Assembly (NCBI GenBank): GCA_009789175.1
Contig: CP046866.1
Location: 2,666,001 to 2,730,000 of the forward strand
DNA length: 64,000 nucleotides
Direction of reading: 5' to 3'
Origin: Salinibaculum litoreum
GTDB lineage: Archaea > Halobacteriota > Halobacteria > Halobacteriales > Haloarculaceae
The notes under the pieces were generated by a model. That model saw only the letters and a program-made list of their open reading frames with translations. It had not been told where the DNA came from and searched no databases. The position numbers and the translations under genes were made by a program. Below, piece after piece: positions 41,962 to 51,256 of this stretch (position 1 is the first letter of the stretch; every line of letters begins with the position of its first letter).

Positions 41962-44352
41962 ATGAGTCCAGACGGACGCGGTCGCGTCACGGCTGCTCTC
42001 ACTCGTTTCACACCCGACTTCGTCAGGCGTCGGTTCGCCCGGAAGTTCGTCGCAGTGGTCGTGCTGGCGATGCTGGTGATGGCAATCGTCGGCGGTATCC
42101 AGTACGTGAGTGCGACCAGCCAGGTAGAGGCCCAGACGGAGGAGCGGGTGGAGTCGACTGCCCGTCTGCAGGCCGACAGCCTGAGCGCGTGGGTGGACGG
42201 CCTCAGCGAGCGGACGAAGACGTTCTCGACGGCACAGCAGTTCCAGCGCGGTGACCCGGAGACCGTCCGGTCGTATCTCTTCGAGGAGGGACAATCACTG
42301 CCGGCGGATGTCAGCGCAATCCACTACGTGGACATGCGCGAGGGTCGCATCGAGGCGAGTACCCGGCCGACGCTTGAGGGGACGACACTCGCTGGCAAGG
42401 TCCCCTGGGCGAGCAATCTCGAAGCCATCGACACGAAGACCAACGACCCCGGGACGGTCCACGCGGCAACTGAGCCCTATCAGGCACTCGGTGGCGACTC
42501 CCAGGTCATCGCGTTCGTCAGCGCGCCACCGAAAAACACCGAACACGCAATCGTCATGGTCGCGAACACGGAAGCGCGGACGGGCAACTTCGCTCAGACT
42601 GCCGAGGGCGGGTACACGACGATTCGGCGCTCGGATGGCTCGTTCATCGTCGGCGAACCGCTGGCCGAGACGAACAGCACACTCCCGGCCAGTCACATCG
42701 GCGAGTCCGGGACCGTCACGAACGGCAGCGAGGTACTCGGCTTCGCCTCCGTCGAGGGGACCGATTGGACGGTCGTCACCCACACCCCGAAAGCCAGCGC
42801 CTACGCGATGCGCGATACCGTCGGTCAGAGCCTACTCGTCATGTTGGCTATCGGTGTTCTCGTCCTCGGTGGTGTCGCAATCGGGTTGGGTCGACGTGTC
42901 GGCCGGACACTTGACCGACTGACAGACCGGGCACGGACCATCGAGTCGGGCACGCTGGACGTGGACCTCTCGACGGACCGCGTCGACGAGTTCGGCCGCC
43001 TGTCCACCGCCTTCGGGAGCATGCGCGACGCCCTCAGGGACCAGATTGCCGAGGCCGAGTCGGCTCGCGAGGAGGCCGAACGTGAGCGCGAGCGAGCCCA
43101 GAAGGCCCGTTCGGAGGCAGAGCAGGCACGGCAGGAAGCCGAGCAGTTGAACGACCGACTGGAGGCGACTGCCTCCGAGTTCGGGTCGGTGATGGACGAC
43201 TGTGCCGAGGGTGACCTCTCGCGGCGACTGCCGACCGATGCCGACAGCGACGCGATGGTCGACGTGGCGACGGCGTTCAACGCGATGGTCGAGGAGTGGG
43301 AGGCGACGATTCGGGAGGTCCGCACCTTCGGAACTGCCGTCGAACAGGAGAGTTCTGCTGTCGCCAGGCGCGTCGACGAGGCCCGCGAGACCAGCGAGAC
43401 ACTCGCTGACAGTATGGGCAATATCGCCGAGGAGGCGACCGAACAGGCGACTGACCTCCAGACGGTCCGTGACGAGACCGAACAGCTCTCGGCCAGCATC
43501 GAGGAAGCCTCCTCCTCGGCGACGGAGGTGGCGACGCTTGCCGATGACCTGCGTACGAACGGCGAGGCGGGCCGCGATGCAGCACAGGCGGCGATGGACG
43601 ACCTCGAAGCCATCGAAGCCCGGACCGAGGCCGCAGTTCAGCAGGTGACACAGCTCGAGACGCTGGTCGCCGATGTCGAGGCGGTGACCGACCTCATCGC
43701 CGACATCGCAGAACAGACCAACATGCTCGCGCTGAACGCCAACATCGAGGCCGCACGCGCAGCCGACAGCGACGGATTCGGAGTCGTCGCCGGGGAAATC
43801 AAACAACTCGTCGAGGAGACGCAGGAGGCGACGGCCGATATCGAAGCGACCATCGAGGAACTGAAAGCACAGACTGACGCGACGACAGCCGAGATGACCG
43901 ACGCCCAGCAGAAGGTCGCCGACGGTGCCGAGACTATCGAGGCGGCGCTGGCCGCGCTGGAGGCTATCGTCGACGACGTCGAGGAGACCGCCGACGGCAT
44001 CGCGGAAATCGACCGGGCCATCGCCGCCCAGGCCGAGTCCACACAGGCCGTGATGACCGAACTGGAGACGGTCACCGACGTGAGTACGGAGACGGCGACC
44101 GCTGCCGAGAATGCTGCCGGGGACGCCCGCAGCCAGGCCGACCGGATGGGCACCGTCACCGAGGGCGTCGATGACCTCTCGATGCAGGCTCGACAGCTCG
44201 ATGACCTGCTTGCCACCTTCGAGACTGGGGGTCAGGCTGGCGAGGCCCAGCCAGCACTCGACTCACAGCCCGAACATCCGTCCCTTCCGGCTGGACCGCA
44301 ACACGATGGGGCGGCAGCCGCTGACGGTGGGCAAGACAGGCGCGATACGTAA
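41962..44352 (+). CDS. Methyl-accepting chemotaxis-type transducer
   Basis: A 796-residue membrane transducer. TM1 is at about 28-50 (FVAVVVLAMLVMAIVGGIQY), the extracellular sensory domain spans about 50-285 (Cache-like), and TM2 is at about 292-312. HAMP follows (RRVGRTLDRLTDRARTIESG), then a heptad-rich coiled coil (AEQARQEAEQLNDRLEATAS) and a signalling domain whose tip is DIAEQTNMLALNANIEAARA. This is the Htr family feeding CheA; the ligand is unknown. The start at 41962 is chosen because the longer frame runs into the tRNA-Arg gene. Confidence 0.92.
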   Translation: MSPDGRGRVTAALTRFTPDFVRRRFARKFVAVVVLAMLVMAIVGGIQYVSATSQVEAQTEERVESTARLQADSLSAWVDGLSERTKTFSTAQQFQRGDPETVRSYLFEEGQSLPADVSAIHYVDMREGRIEASTRPTLEGTTLAGKVPWASNLEAIDTKTNDPGTVHAATEPYQALGGDSQVIAFVSAPPKNTEHAIVMVANTEARTGNFAQTAEGGYTTIRRSDGSFIVGEPLAETNSTLPASHIGESGTVTNGSEVLGFASVEGTDWTVVTHTPKASAYAMRDTVGQSLLVMLAIGVLVLGGVAIGLGRRVGRTLDRLTDRARTIESGTLDVDLSTDRVDEFGRLSTAFGSMRDALRDQIAEAESAREEAERERERAQKARSEAEQARQEAEQLNDRLEATASEFGSVMDDCAEGDLSRRLPTDADSDAMVDVATAFNAMVEEWEATIREVRTFGTAVEQESSAVARRVDEARETSETLADSMGNIAEEATEQATDLQTVRDETEQLSASIEEASSSATEVATLADDLRTNGEAGRDAAQAAMDDLEAIEARTEAAVQQVTQLETLVADVEAVTDLIADIAEQTNMLALNANIEAARAADSDGFGVVAGEIKQLVEETQEATADIEATIEELKAQTDATTAEMTDAQQKVADGAETIEAALAALEAIVDDVEETADGIAEIDRAIAAQAESTQAVMTELETVTDVSTETATAAENAAGDARSQADRMGTVTEGVDDLSMQARQLDDLLATFETGGQAGEAQPALDSQPEHPSLPAGPQHDGAAAADGGQDRRDT

Positions 44353-44455
44353 CCTCTCACCCCCCGCACTGGAACGCTGCCGACTCATCGTAACCGTCGC
44401 CGCTCCGACTCTCGTGGTCCGGTGGGTACGTGTGGCCCTATCCCCAGCGCCGAGC

Positions 44456-45772
44456 TTAGTCCGCACTGGCCGAACTGTCGCCCTGCCGGCCGAGCATCGC
44501 AGCCAGGTCCGACTGTGCGGTTCCGATGGTCTTGAGACCGAACTCCGATTGCAGGGTCTCGGCGAGTTCGGGCGTTGCAAACTCCGGCAAGGACGGTCCC
44601 AGCCGGATGTCCTCGATACCAATCGAGAACAGGCCAAGCAGGATTGCGATAGCCTTCTGCTCGAACCACGAGAGGGCGATACTCACCGGGAGGTCGCCAA
44701 CCTCACAGTCGAACGCGTCGGCGAGAGCGCCTGCAATTTTGATTGTCGAAATCGAGTCGTTGCACTGCCCGAGGTCGATGTACCGCGGAATCTCCGTGCC
44801 CGGAACGGTTCCAAACTCCAGGTCGTTAAACCGGAACTTCCCACACGATGTCGTCATGATGACACAGTCCTCGGGGACCGATTTGGCGAGTTCGCGGTAG
44901 TACGAGCGACCGGGCGTGGGGGCGTCACAGCCAGCGATGATGAAAAAGTGCGAGAGGTCGCCGTCCTCGACGGCATCGACGATGGCCGGTGCCATATCGA
45001 CGACGTTCTGGTGGTGAAAGCCAGTCGAGATCGTCTCCGATGACTCCCAGTCGAGTGCCGGCGTCTCCTTTGCGTGCTCGATGGCACGGCTGAACTCACC
45101 CTCCGGCAAGTCCGCCGTTCCGTCAAGCCCGGCGACACCGTGGGTGTACATCCGGTCTGCGTACTCGTCTTTTGGCGGCTGCACACAGTTCGAGGTACCG
45201 ACAACCACACCCGGGAACTCCTCGAACAGCGTCCGCTGGTCGTACCAGGCACCACCGAGGTTCCCTCGAAGGCTCTCGTCGTCGGCAAAGCGGGGATACC
45301 CGTGGGCCGGCAGCATCTCCGAGTGCGTATAGACAGTCACGTCCTCGCCTTCGGCCTGTTCGAGCAACTGGTCGAGGGCGTGCAGGTCGTGCCCCGTGAC
45401 GAGAATCGCGTTGCCCTCGGCATCGTTCTGTGGCACCTCCCGTGGCTGTGGTGCGCCAAACGCCTCGGTGTGGGCCTCGTCGAGCATCTCCATGGTCTCG
45501 ATGGCTGCCTGCCCGACGTCCATCGCTACATCCAGATGCTGTTCGGGGTCAAAACTCACGTTCGTGAGCGTCATGTACAGCGCCCGCGAAATCGTCTCGT
45601 TGACCGTCTCCGAGGAGTAGCCGAAGTTCCGGGCTTCCGTATCGTAGGCGGCGACACCTTTCAACCCATAGAGAATCATCTCCTGCATCGCGTTGAGGTC
45701 GTCTTCCTTTCCACAGACACCACGGACTGTACAGCCCCCGTCGGGGGTCTGTTCACATTGGTTGCACAACAT
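44456..45772 (-). CDS. hcp: Hybrid cluster protein (hydroxylamine reductase)
   Basis: A 438-residue Hcp, shorter than class I enzymes of about 550. The N-terminal cluster ligands are C3, C6, C14 and C20 (MLCNQCEQTPDGGCTVRGVC, CX2CX7CX5C). Hybrid-cluster regions are visible as VVGTSNCVQPP, IIAGCDAPTPGRSYY, TTSCGKFRFND and DLGQCNDS. Hcp reduces NO or hydroxylamine in nitrosative stress, normally under low oxygen. The ATG at 45772 follows a TATA-like TTATTATACAAC by about 22 bp, giving a leaderless transcript. A palindrome GAACATGTTC lies further upstream. Confidence 0.92.
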   Translation of the reverse strand: MLCNQCEQTPDGGCTVRGVCGKEDDLNAMQEMILYGLKGVAAYDTEARNFGYSSETVNETISRALYMTLTNVSFDPEQHLDVAMDVGQAAIETMEMLDEAHTEAFGAPQPREVPQNDAEGNAILVTGHDLHALDQLLEQAEGEDVTVYTHSEMLPAHGYPRFADDESLRGNLGGAWYDQRTLFEEFPGVVVGTSNCVQPPKDEYADRMYTHGVAGLDGTADLPEGEFSRAIEHAKETPALDWESSETISTGFHHQNVVDMAPAIVDAVEDGDLSHFFIIAGCDAPTPGRSYYRELAKSVPEDCVIMTTSCGKFRFNDLEFGTVPGTEIPRYIDLGQCNDSISTIKIAGALADAFDCEVGDLPVSIALSWFEQKAIAILLGLFSIGIEDIRLGPSLPEFATPELAETLQSEFGLKTIGTAQSDLAAMLGRQGDSSASAD

Positions 45773-45790
45773 TACCGCTGACTTCTCGAT

Positions 45791-45804
45791 GTTGTATAAT
45801 AAAC
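45791..45804 (-). promoter_or_regulatory. Candidate TATA box of hcp
   Basis: The minus strand reads GTTTATTATACAAC, centred about 26 bp before the hcp ATG, as expected for a leaderless haloarchaeal gene. Confidence 0.55.
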
Positions 45805-45837
45805 TGGAGTCGACATTTTTGCTGGGCTGGACTGCTG

Positions 45838-45851
45838 CCGAACATGTTCCG
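45838..45851. promoter_or_regulatory. Palindromic operator candidate upstream of hcp
   Basis: CCGAACATGTTCCG contains the perfect palindrome GAACATGTTC, about 36-50 bp upstream of the hcp TATA box. It resembles the CGAAC...GTTCG inverted repeats at haloarchaeal denitrification genes controlled by NarO-type regulators. Binding here is inferred. Confidence 0.5.
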
Positions 45852-45971
45852 CACAAAGTATAGTTACGGGTGCTAAGTCGGTCGGTGCCGACGCGTGGCC
45901 ACACGGGGTCTCGCAACCCTGTTACTGGTCGCTGGCCTCTCACGGATGGCGTTCTAGCGCGAGTCGAGTCG

Positions 45972-46883
45972 TTATCCCGTCTCGAACCGCGCGAAGATGA
46001 CACGAATCGGGACGTAGTGGTGGTCACCCTCGACGTCCGACTGGCCCGGTGACACTCTGAGGTGGTACTCCTTGTCGGTGTCCACCGAGTAGACGATTAC
46101 GCCGTCGACTTCCTCGCCTGGGTCGAGTCTGAAATCGTTGTTGTACAGGTCGAGGAGCCGATCGTCGAGTCGGTTCGAGAACTCCACTTTCGGTGCCTGA
46201 TGACTGGGGTCGTAGAACTCGGTGTGGTCGCCGTTGGTAAGAGTGACAGTCGAGCTGTCGTCGATTATCGCCGTCTTGTTGCCGACGTTCTCGAAGGTCA
46301 CGTACACCGCGAGAAATGCCTCGTCGGTGGGTGTCACTGGCGTCTCGCGACCCGCAGGGACCGGCCGGTAGAGGTCCTGTGCGTCCGTGACGTTGACGCG
46401 GAGGGTACCGTGACGACTCGTGTTGACGGTAAACGATTCGTTCATCGAGTGGGTGATGTTGTCCCGCTCGGGCGTGGTGTCTATCTGTGTGCTGACGAGG
46501 CCGAATGAGGCGGCCCCGGCACTGAGGACGAGGAGCCCCACCATCCAGCTACGCATCTGGATGCCGCCTTGCCGTTCGAGCTGTCGCCGGACCGGCGGCA
46601 GTGCAAGGAGTCCCGCACCGATTGCGAGCGCGCCAGCCCCCGGCGACTGCAGCGCGACGGTGAGACCGAACAGGAGAAGCACGATACCGACACACCAGAC
46701 CACGAGCCGTCCGGCCGAGATGTCGATTCGCAACCGCCGGCGCGAGGGCGGGAAGACGTACAGGCCTACCAGAACGATGACGGCACCGACTGGCGGTGCA
46801 GCAACGAGAGAGATGCCGCCAACGAGCAGTAGTACCAGCCCGAGCAGACTGCTCAGTAGTTCCGTGACTGACCGACCCATCAT
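45972..46883 (-). CDS. Membrane protein with DUF4352-like extracellular domain
   Basis: A 303-residue protein. Five hydrophobic segments occupy about 10-125 (LLSSLLGLVLLLVGGISLVA, VVWCVGIVLLLFGLTVAL, SWMVGLLVLSAGAASFGLVS). A beta-rich domain follows (about 150-300: AFLAVYVTFENVGNKTAIID, FRLDPGEEVDGVIVYSVDTD) of the kind called DUF4352, likely outside the membrane. Function is unknown. It runs toward hcp on the same strand, 200 bp away. Confidence 0.72.
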   Translation of the reverse strand: MMGRSVTELLSSLLGLVLLLVGGISLVAAPPVGAVIVLVGLYVFPPSRRRLRIDISAGRLVVWCVGIVLLLFGLTVALQSPGAGALAIGAGLLALPPVRRQLERQGGIQMRSWMVGLLVLSAGAASFGLVSTQIDTTPERDNITHSMNESFTVNTSRHGTLRVNVTDAQDLYRPVPAGRETPVTPTDEAFLAVYVTFENVGNKTAIIDDSSTVTLTNGDHTEFYDPSHQAPKVEFSNRLDDRLLDLYNNDFRLDPGEEVDGVIVYSVDTDKEYHLRVSPGQSDVEGDHHYVPIRVIFARFETG

Positions 46884-46982
46884 CGGCCCCTGACAGGGGT
46901 CGGACTAAAATATTGTCACTCTTACCGACAATTGACGGCACTGTATTGACAACTCTCCCTGGACAGCTGCCGTAGTCGTAGC

Positions 46983-47058
46983 GAGGGGGGTTCGCCGCCG
47001 CTCAGACCTCGCCGTCTCTGCTCACGGCTCGCGTCGCTCGCACTTTCGAGGACCCCCT
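46983..47058. repeat. Imperfect inverted repeat, possible terminator
   Basis: GAGGGGGGTTCG (46983-46994) can pair with CGAGGACCCCCTC (47047-47059) with one bulge, leaving a long GC-rich loop. It lies just beyond the stop of the aminopeptidase gene on the minus strand. No T-run follows, so a termination role is weakly supported. Confidence 0.3.
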
Positions 47059-47065
47059 CCCTGGG

Positions 47066-48154
47066 TCAGTCGTCCTCGCCGTCTTCAAAACGGAAGGTTC
47101 CGTCCCGCTGGACGACTTCGCCGTCGACCTCGATGTAGCTGTCCTCGCTCATATCGACGATCATGTCGACGTGGACGGCCGACTGGTTTTGCTCGTTGTC
47201 CTCGCCGACGGTATCCCCGTAGGCGCGGCCGACGGCCATGTGGACGGTATCGCCCATCTTCTCGTCGAACAGCATGTTGTAGCTGAACCGGTCGATATCG
47301 CGGTTCATCCCGATACCTAACTCGCCCAGCCGGCGTGCCCCCTCGTCGGTCTCAAGTACCTCCGTCAGCACGTCCTCGTTTTTCTCGGCGCTGTGGTCGA
47401 TGACCTCGCCGCCGTCGAACTCCAGGTACACGCCGGTGACCTCCCGGCCCTGGTGATAGAGGGGCTTGTCGAAGAGGACTTCGCCCTCGACGCTGTCGGG
47501 GATGGGCGCGGTGAAGACCTCGCCGCCGGGGAGGTTCTTCTCGCCGTAGTCGTTCAGCGTCGGGTTGCCGTCGACGGACATGGTCACGTCGGTGGTGTCA
47601 CCGGAGACGATGCGGACCTCGTCGGCTGGGTCGAGAATGTCGACCATCTGGGCCTGATGTTCGCGGACGGCGTCCCAGTCTTTGAGGATGGCGTCCCAGA
47701 CGAAGTTCTCGTAGGCTTCGCTGCTCATCTCGGCAAGCTGGGCGTTGGCTGGTGCGGGGTACTGGGTGAGACACCAGCGCTTCGAGAGGCGCTCGTCGAG
47801 GATGGGCTGGTGGGCCTGTGAGTACGCGGCGTTCGTTTCGGGGTCGACATCGCTGGTCTCGGTGACGTTTCTGTTCGCACGAATCGCGATGTAGACGTCG
47901 GTCTCCTCGATGAGTGCCTGCTCGTGACTGGGGGTCTCGAACTCCTCGTCGCGGGCGCGGAGGTATGCCCGCTGGAACCGGTCGTTGCCCGACAGCGCGA
48001 TTGGGTTCGCGCCACGGTCCCCGATTACCTCGTGCAGTGCCGTCACGAGGTCGTCAGCCTCCGGGGGTGCGACGATGACCACGTCGTCACCGGCCGAGAG
48101 GTCGACGGAGTGGTCGGCGACTACCTCTGCGTGTTCGCGGATGCGCGGGTCCAT
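47066..48154 (-). CDS. Aminopeptidase, M29 family
   Basis: A 362-residue metallo-aminopeptidase of the M29 (AmpS/PepS) family. Signatures include VEGEVLFDKPLYHQGREVTG, GVYLEFDGGEVIDHSAEKNE (metal Glu), LGELGIGMNRDID, HMAVGRAYGD and HVDMIVDM near the C-terminus carrying the His/Asp ligands. It removes N-terminal residues from peptides in the cytoplasm. The start at 48154 (MDPRIREHAEV) fits the family; the upstream in-frame ATG adds MYPPAAHAC only. Confidence 0.9.
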   Translation of the reverse strand: MDPRIREHAEVVADHSVDLSAGDDVVIVAPPEADDLVTALHEVIGDRGANPIALSGNDRFQRAYLRARDEEFETPSHEQALIEETDVYIAIRANRNVTETSDVDPETNAAYSQAHQPILDERLSKRWCLTQYPAPANAQLAEMSSEAYENFVWDAILKDWDAVREHQAQMVDILDPADEVRIVSGDTTDVTMSVDGNPTLNDYGEKNLPGGEVFTAPIPDSVEGEVLFDKPLYHQGREVTGVYLEFDGGEVIDHSAEKNEDVLTEVLETDEGARRLGELGIGMNRDIDRFSYNMLFDEKMGDTVHMAVGRAYGDTVGEDNEQNQSAVHVDMIVDMSEDSYIEVDGEVVQRDGTFRFEDGEDD

Positions 48155-48203
48155 ACACGCGTGTGCGGCCGGCGGATACAAAGCTCTCCCGTCCGACCGC
48201 CGG

Positions 48204-48332
48204 TTACCGCCTGTCCTGCCCCTGCTCGACGCCCTCTTTGAACCCCACCACTGTCCGGCGAACCATCAGGTACGCAAAGAAGACGAAAAGCAAGATGGCC
48301 GCGAGGATACCGTACAGTATCAGGTCAGCCAT
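48204..48332 (-). CDS. Single-TM miniprotein
   Basis: A 42-residue protein, MADLILYGILAAILLFVFFA then YLMVRRTVVGFKEGVEQGQD: one membrane helix followed by a basic amphipathic tail. Similar miniproteins are conserved near M29 or DUF genes in haloarchaea. Function is unknown. The ATG at 48332 is chosen because the longer frame extends into non-coding sequence. Confidence 0.65.
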   Translation of the reverse strand: MADLILYGILAAILLFVFFAYLMVRRTVVGFKEGVEQGQDRR

Positions 48333-48370
48333 GTGACACGGTACGGCAGCAAGCGTCAAAGCCGTTTCGT

Positions 48371-48592
48371 CTACTCTTCGCGCTGTTGCTTGGCGAATTC
48401 CATCGAGTAGACGAACCCGAAGTACGCGGGGATACCGGCCACAAAGAGCAGATACCGTGCCCACTCGGGCCCGTCAACGAGCATGACGAATCCCGAGACA
48501 ATCGTCACCCACGTGAGCGCGAACACGAGGTCGAACAGCATGCCGTCTTTGTTCTCGTAGATGTGGTTGCCGATGCGTGCGAGCCAGCCCAT
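48371..48592 (-). CDS. Small two-TM membrane protein
   Basis: A 73-residue protein, MGWLARIGNHIYENKDGMLF, with two helices (LVFALTWVTIVSGFVMLV, YLLFVAGIPAYFGFVYSM) and a charged tail. Similar small proteins occur in many haloarchaea. Function is unknown. It is divergent from the winged-helix gene at 48675. Confidence 0.7.
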   Translation of the reverse strand: MGWLARIGNHIYENKDGMLFDLVFALTWVTIVSGFVMLVDGPEWARYLLFVAGIPAYFGFVYSMEFAKQQREE

Positions 48593-48674
48593 ACGCGGCG
48601 ATTCGACACCGATGCCCAAAGCCCTGTCGGCACGTCAAAAAGACTCATACCCCATGCCCTGTTACCGGTGTGTA

Positions 48675-49520
48675 ATGTCGCTGTTGCCCTCCAGACCCGA
48701 CGCTTCGGCCGACGAGGATGCCGAGCCGCGGGTCGTCGATGTCGACAGCGAAGAGGCCGACGAGGTCCTGTCGGCACTGTCGTCGGACACTGCCCGGGAG
48801 TTACTCGCGGCGCTGCACGACGACCCCGCTCCCCCTTCCGACCTCGCCGACCGCGTCGACACCTCACTCCAGAACGCCCAGTACCACCTTCAGAACCTCG
48901 AAGACGCGGGGGCCGTCGAAGTCGTCGACACGGCCTACTCCGAGAAGGGCCGGGAGATGGATGTCTACGCGCCGGCCGACCAGCCGCTCGTCATCTTCGC
49001 CGGCGATGATGAGGACCAGTCCGTCATCCGGACCGCTCTCTCACGCCTGCTCGGTGCCGTTGGCCTGCTTGCGGTCGCCAGCTTTGTCGTCCAGCGACTG
49101 TTCGGGGCTGGCGGCCCGTTCGGGACCAGCACCATCGACGACGCGGCCGGTGGCACGGCCGCTGGCCCCGTGGGTAACGAGTCGACATCCACGCCCGACG
49201 GCGGGACCGCTCCTGAGGTGACCCCCGATGCTGGTGAACTGTCGGAGAATACGTCGTTCACGGCCGAATACATCGACGAAGGAGCGACGGTGGATACCAC
49301 GAATGCGACGCTCGAAGAGACTGTCGAGTTGACACGGACGCCGACAAACGTGACCGAGGCCCCAACGAACGTAACCGAAACGGTCGACCCCGAGACGACG
49401 ACTGCGGCCGCGGATGCGAGCCGGGAGGTGGCTGCCGGTCTCCCGCCCGGGCTCGTCTTTTTCCTCGGCGGGCTGTTCGCACTGGCTGTCCTCGGCGTCG
49501 TGTTGTACCTGCGGGAGTGA
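48675..49520 (+). CDS. Membrane-anchored winged-helix (ArsR-like) regulator
   Basis: A 281-residue protein. A winged helix-turn-helix lies at about 25-95 (LSALSSDTARELLAALHDDP, RVDTSLQNAQYHLQNLEDAG). One hydrophobic segment at about 125-142 is followed by a long Thr/Ser/Glu-rich, probably extracellular linker, and a second membrane helix ends the protein (PPGLVFFLGGLFALAVLGVV). This suggests a one-component membrane-bound transcription regulator. The ATG at 48675 (MSLLPSRPDAS) is chosen over an upstream frame. Target is unknown. Confidence 0.8.
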   Translation: MSLLPSRPDASADEDAEPRVVDVDSEEADEVLSALSSDTARELLAALHDDPAPPSDLADRVDTSLQNAQYHLQNLEDAGAVEVVDTAYSEKGREMDVYAPADQPLVIFAGDDEDQSVIRTALSRLLGAVGLLAVASFVVQRLFGAGGPFGTSTIDDAAGGTAAGPVGNESTSTPDGGTAPEVTPDAGELSENTSFTAEYIDEGATVDTTNATLEETVELTRTPTNVTEAPTNVTETVDPETTTAAADASREVAAGLPPGLVFFLGGLFALAVLGVVLYLRE

Positions 49521-49528
49521 CGGCGTCA

Positions 49529-49566
49529 CTCAAATAGTTCTTTGAGCCTTCGTCGGCTACTTTTTG
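49529..49566 (+). terminator. Candidate terminator
   Basis: A short inverted repeat CTCAAATAGTTCTTTGAG lies 9 bp after the stop of the winged-helix gene and is followed by an ACTTTTTG T-run. Archaeal termination depends mainly on the T-run. Confidence 0.4.
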
Positions 49567-49609
49567 TCCCCCTCCGTAGCGATAGTTGCGTCGACTCGCG
49601 ACGGCCCTC

Positions 49610-50113
49610 CTACAACTGTCGTCGTGTAATGGACTCGCCGGCCGGTGTCCGCAACTGAACGTGCACGTCACGCCCGTTCCGCCCAACTGTTGCGTACGCT
49701 GGCCGGGACCCGCGCGGGTCGGCGTGACTGCCCGGATTCACAACTCGTAGCCCGCCGAACTGTCCGATCCCCGGCCGATGTGTGTGCCCCGTCATCACGA
49801 CATCGGCCGTTTCCTGCCGTGCCAGCAAGGAGAGCTTTGTCTCGTCGTGTTCGTGCCCGTGAACGACCAGTATCCGCCGGTCGAAGGCCTCGACTGTCGC
49901 CGTTGCCGGCAACCGCTCTTTGACTCCGGCAGTGTCGGCGTTGCCACGGACTGCCACCAACTTGTCCGTCATGTCCTCGAAGGCTTCGAGCGCCGCCGTC
50001 GAGGTGAAATCCCCGGCGTGGACGACGGCCTCTGCCTCGGCAATCTGCTCGCGGAGATGGTCGGTCAGCGTCGGCGAGCCATCAGCGTGCGTATCCGAGA
50101 GCGCCAGCAGCAT
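49610..50113 (-). CDS. YfcE/MJ0936-type metallophosphoesterase
   Basis: A 167-residue calcineurin-like phosphodiesterase. Metal motifs in order: LALSDTHADG, VVHAGDFTS, AVRGNAD, VVHGHEHDET, VMTGHTHRPG. GGLRVVNPGSHADPRGSRPA closes the family pattern. Relatives hydrolyse phosphodiesters with Mn or Ni; the substrate is unknown. The start at 50113 (MLLALSDTHA) is the standard one. It is divergent from the CDF gene. Confidence 0.9.
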   Translation of the reverse strand: MLLALSDTHADGSPTLTDHLREQIAEAEAVVHAGDFTSTAALEAFEDMTDKLVAVRGNADTAGVKERLPATATVEAFDRRILVVHGHEHDETKLSLLARQETADVVMTGHTHRPGIGQFGGLRVVNPGSHADPRGSRPAYATVGRNGRDVHVQLRTPAGESITRRQL

Positions 50114-50191
50114 ACCCGCCGTAGCGGCCAGTGACCGAAAAGCCGGTCGAAACCCGGGAATACTTGTGACAGGCCAGTGAGTAATCGCACG

Positions 50192-51184
50192 ATGGCAAGC
50201 AGCAAGTCGGTGGTCATCGCGGCGCTCATCGCCAACGGGGCGATTGCGATACTGAAGTTCGTCGGCTTCCTGTTGACGGGGAGTCCGGCGATGCTCTCGG
50301 AGACCTATCACTCCGTCTCCGACACCGGGAACCAGGTGTTTTTGCTCATCGGCATCCGGTATGGCTCCCGGGAGGCCGACCAACGGCATCCCTTCGGCTA
50401 CGGGAAGGCGCAGTTTTTCTACAGCTTTCTGGTCTCGGTGTTGCTTTTCGGTATCGCCGGGTGGGAATCCGCGAAACACGGCTATCACGAGGTTCAGGTC
50501 GCGCTGGGCGACCACGGGGGGCACGCTGCGGGAGATGTCACGCTCGCCGGACAGACGTTCCCCTCCGTGTACGTCAACTACGTCGTCTTGCTCGGGGCTA
50601 TCCTGTTCGAGTCCTACGCGATGTACAAGGCAAACAAGGCGCTGAAAAAGCAGATTCGCACCAACGACTGGAGCGGCTACCGGGAAGCGTTCAGAAAGAC
50701 GGCCGATACGACCACGCTGACGGCGTTTACCGAGGACGGCATCGCACTGGGCGGTGCCGGTCTCGCCCTCTTTGGCATCTTCCTGACCCGCACGACGGGC
50801 AACCCCATTTACGACGCCGCAGCAGCCCTGCTCATCGGCCTCCTGCTGATGTTTTTCGCGCTCGCGCTGGCGTGGGAGAACAAGCGCCTACTGATGGGCG
50901 AGAGCATGCCCGCCGACGCCGAGGCGGAACTCCGGACGATTGCGGCCGGCGTCGACGGTGTCGAGGATATCATCGATTTCCGCACGGTCTACTTCGGCCC
51001 GAAGAAAATCGTCGTCACTGTCGACGCCGACTTCGATGACGGACTCTCTGGCCGGGAGATTGACGACGCTATCGACGCCATCGAAACCGCTCTCAGAAAC
51101 GCCGACGACGACATCGCATCGGTGTTCGTCGAAGTCGAGAAAGACGGCGAAACGTCAGGCACGACCGGCGACGACGGCCACTGA
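50192..51184 (+). CDS. Cation diffusion facilitator family transporter
   Basis: A 330-residue CDF protein exporting divalent metal such as Zn or Mn. TM2 has the metal-site pattern SETYHSVSDTGNQVF, the next loop has DQRHPFGYGKAQFFY, and later LTAFTEDGIALGGAGLALFG. A His-containing loop (GDHGGHAAGD) lies between helices. A C-terminal cytoplasmic domain (about 240-320) follows. The ATG at 50192 (MASSKSVVIA) is preferred to a GTG 15 bp upstream. Metal specificity is not inferable. Confidence 0.9.
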   Translation: MASSKSVVIAALIANGAIAILKFVGFLLTGSPAMLSETYHSVSDTGNQVFLLIGIRYGSREADQRHPFGYGKAQFFYSFLVSVLLFGIAGWESAKHGYHEVQVALGDHGGHAAGDVTLAGQTFPSVYVNYVVLLGAILFESYAMYKANKALKKQIRTNDWSGYREAFRKTADTTTLTAFTEDGIALGGAGLALFGIFLTRTTGNPIYDAAAALLIGLLLMFFALALAWENKRLLMGESMPADAEAELRTIAAGVDGVEDIIDFRTVYFGPKKIVVTVDADFDDGLSGREIDDAIDAIETALRNADDDIASVFVEVEKDGETSGTTGDDGH

Positions 51185-51256
51185 CCCCGCCCGCACTCGC
51201 CAGACCCGGGCGCTGGATTCCGAAACCGGTAGGTACCGGCCCAGGGAAGGGCAGGT

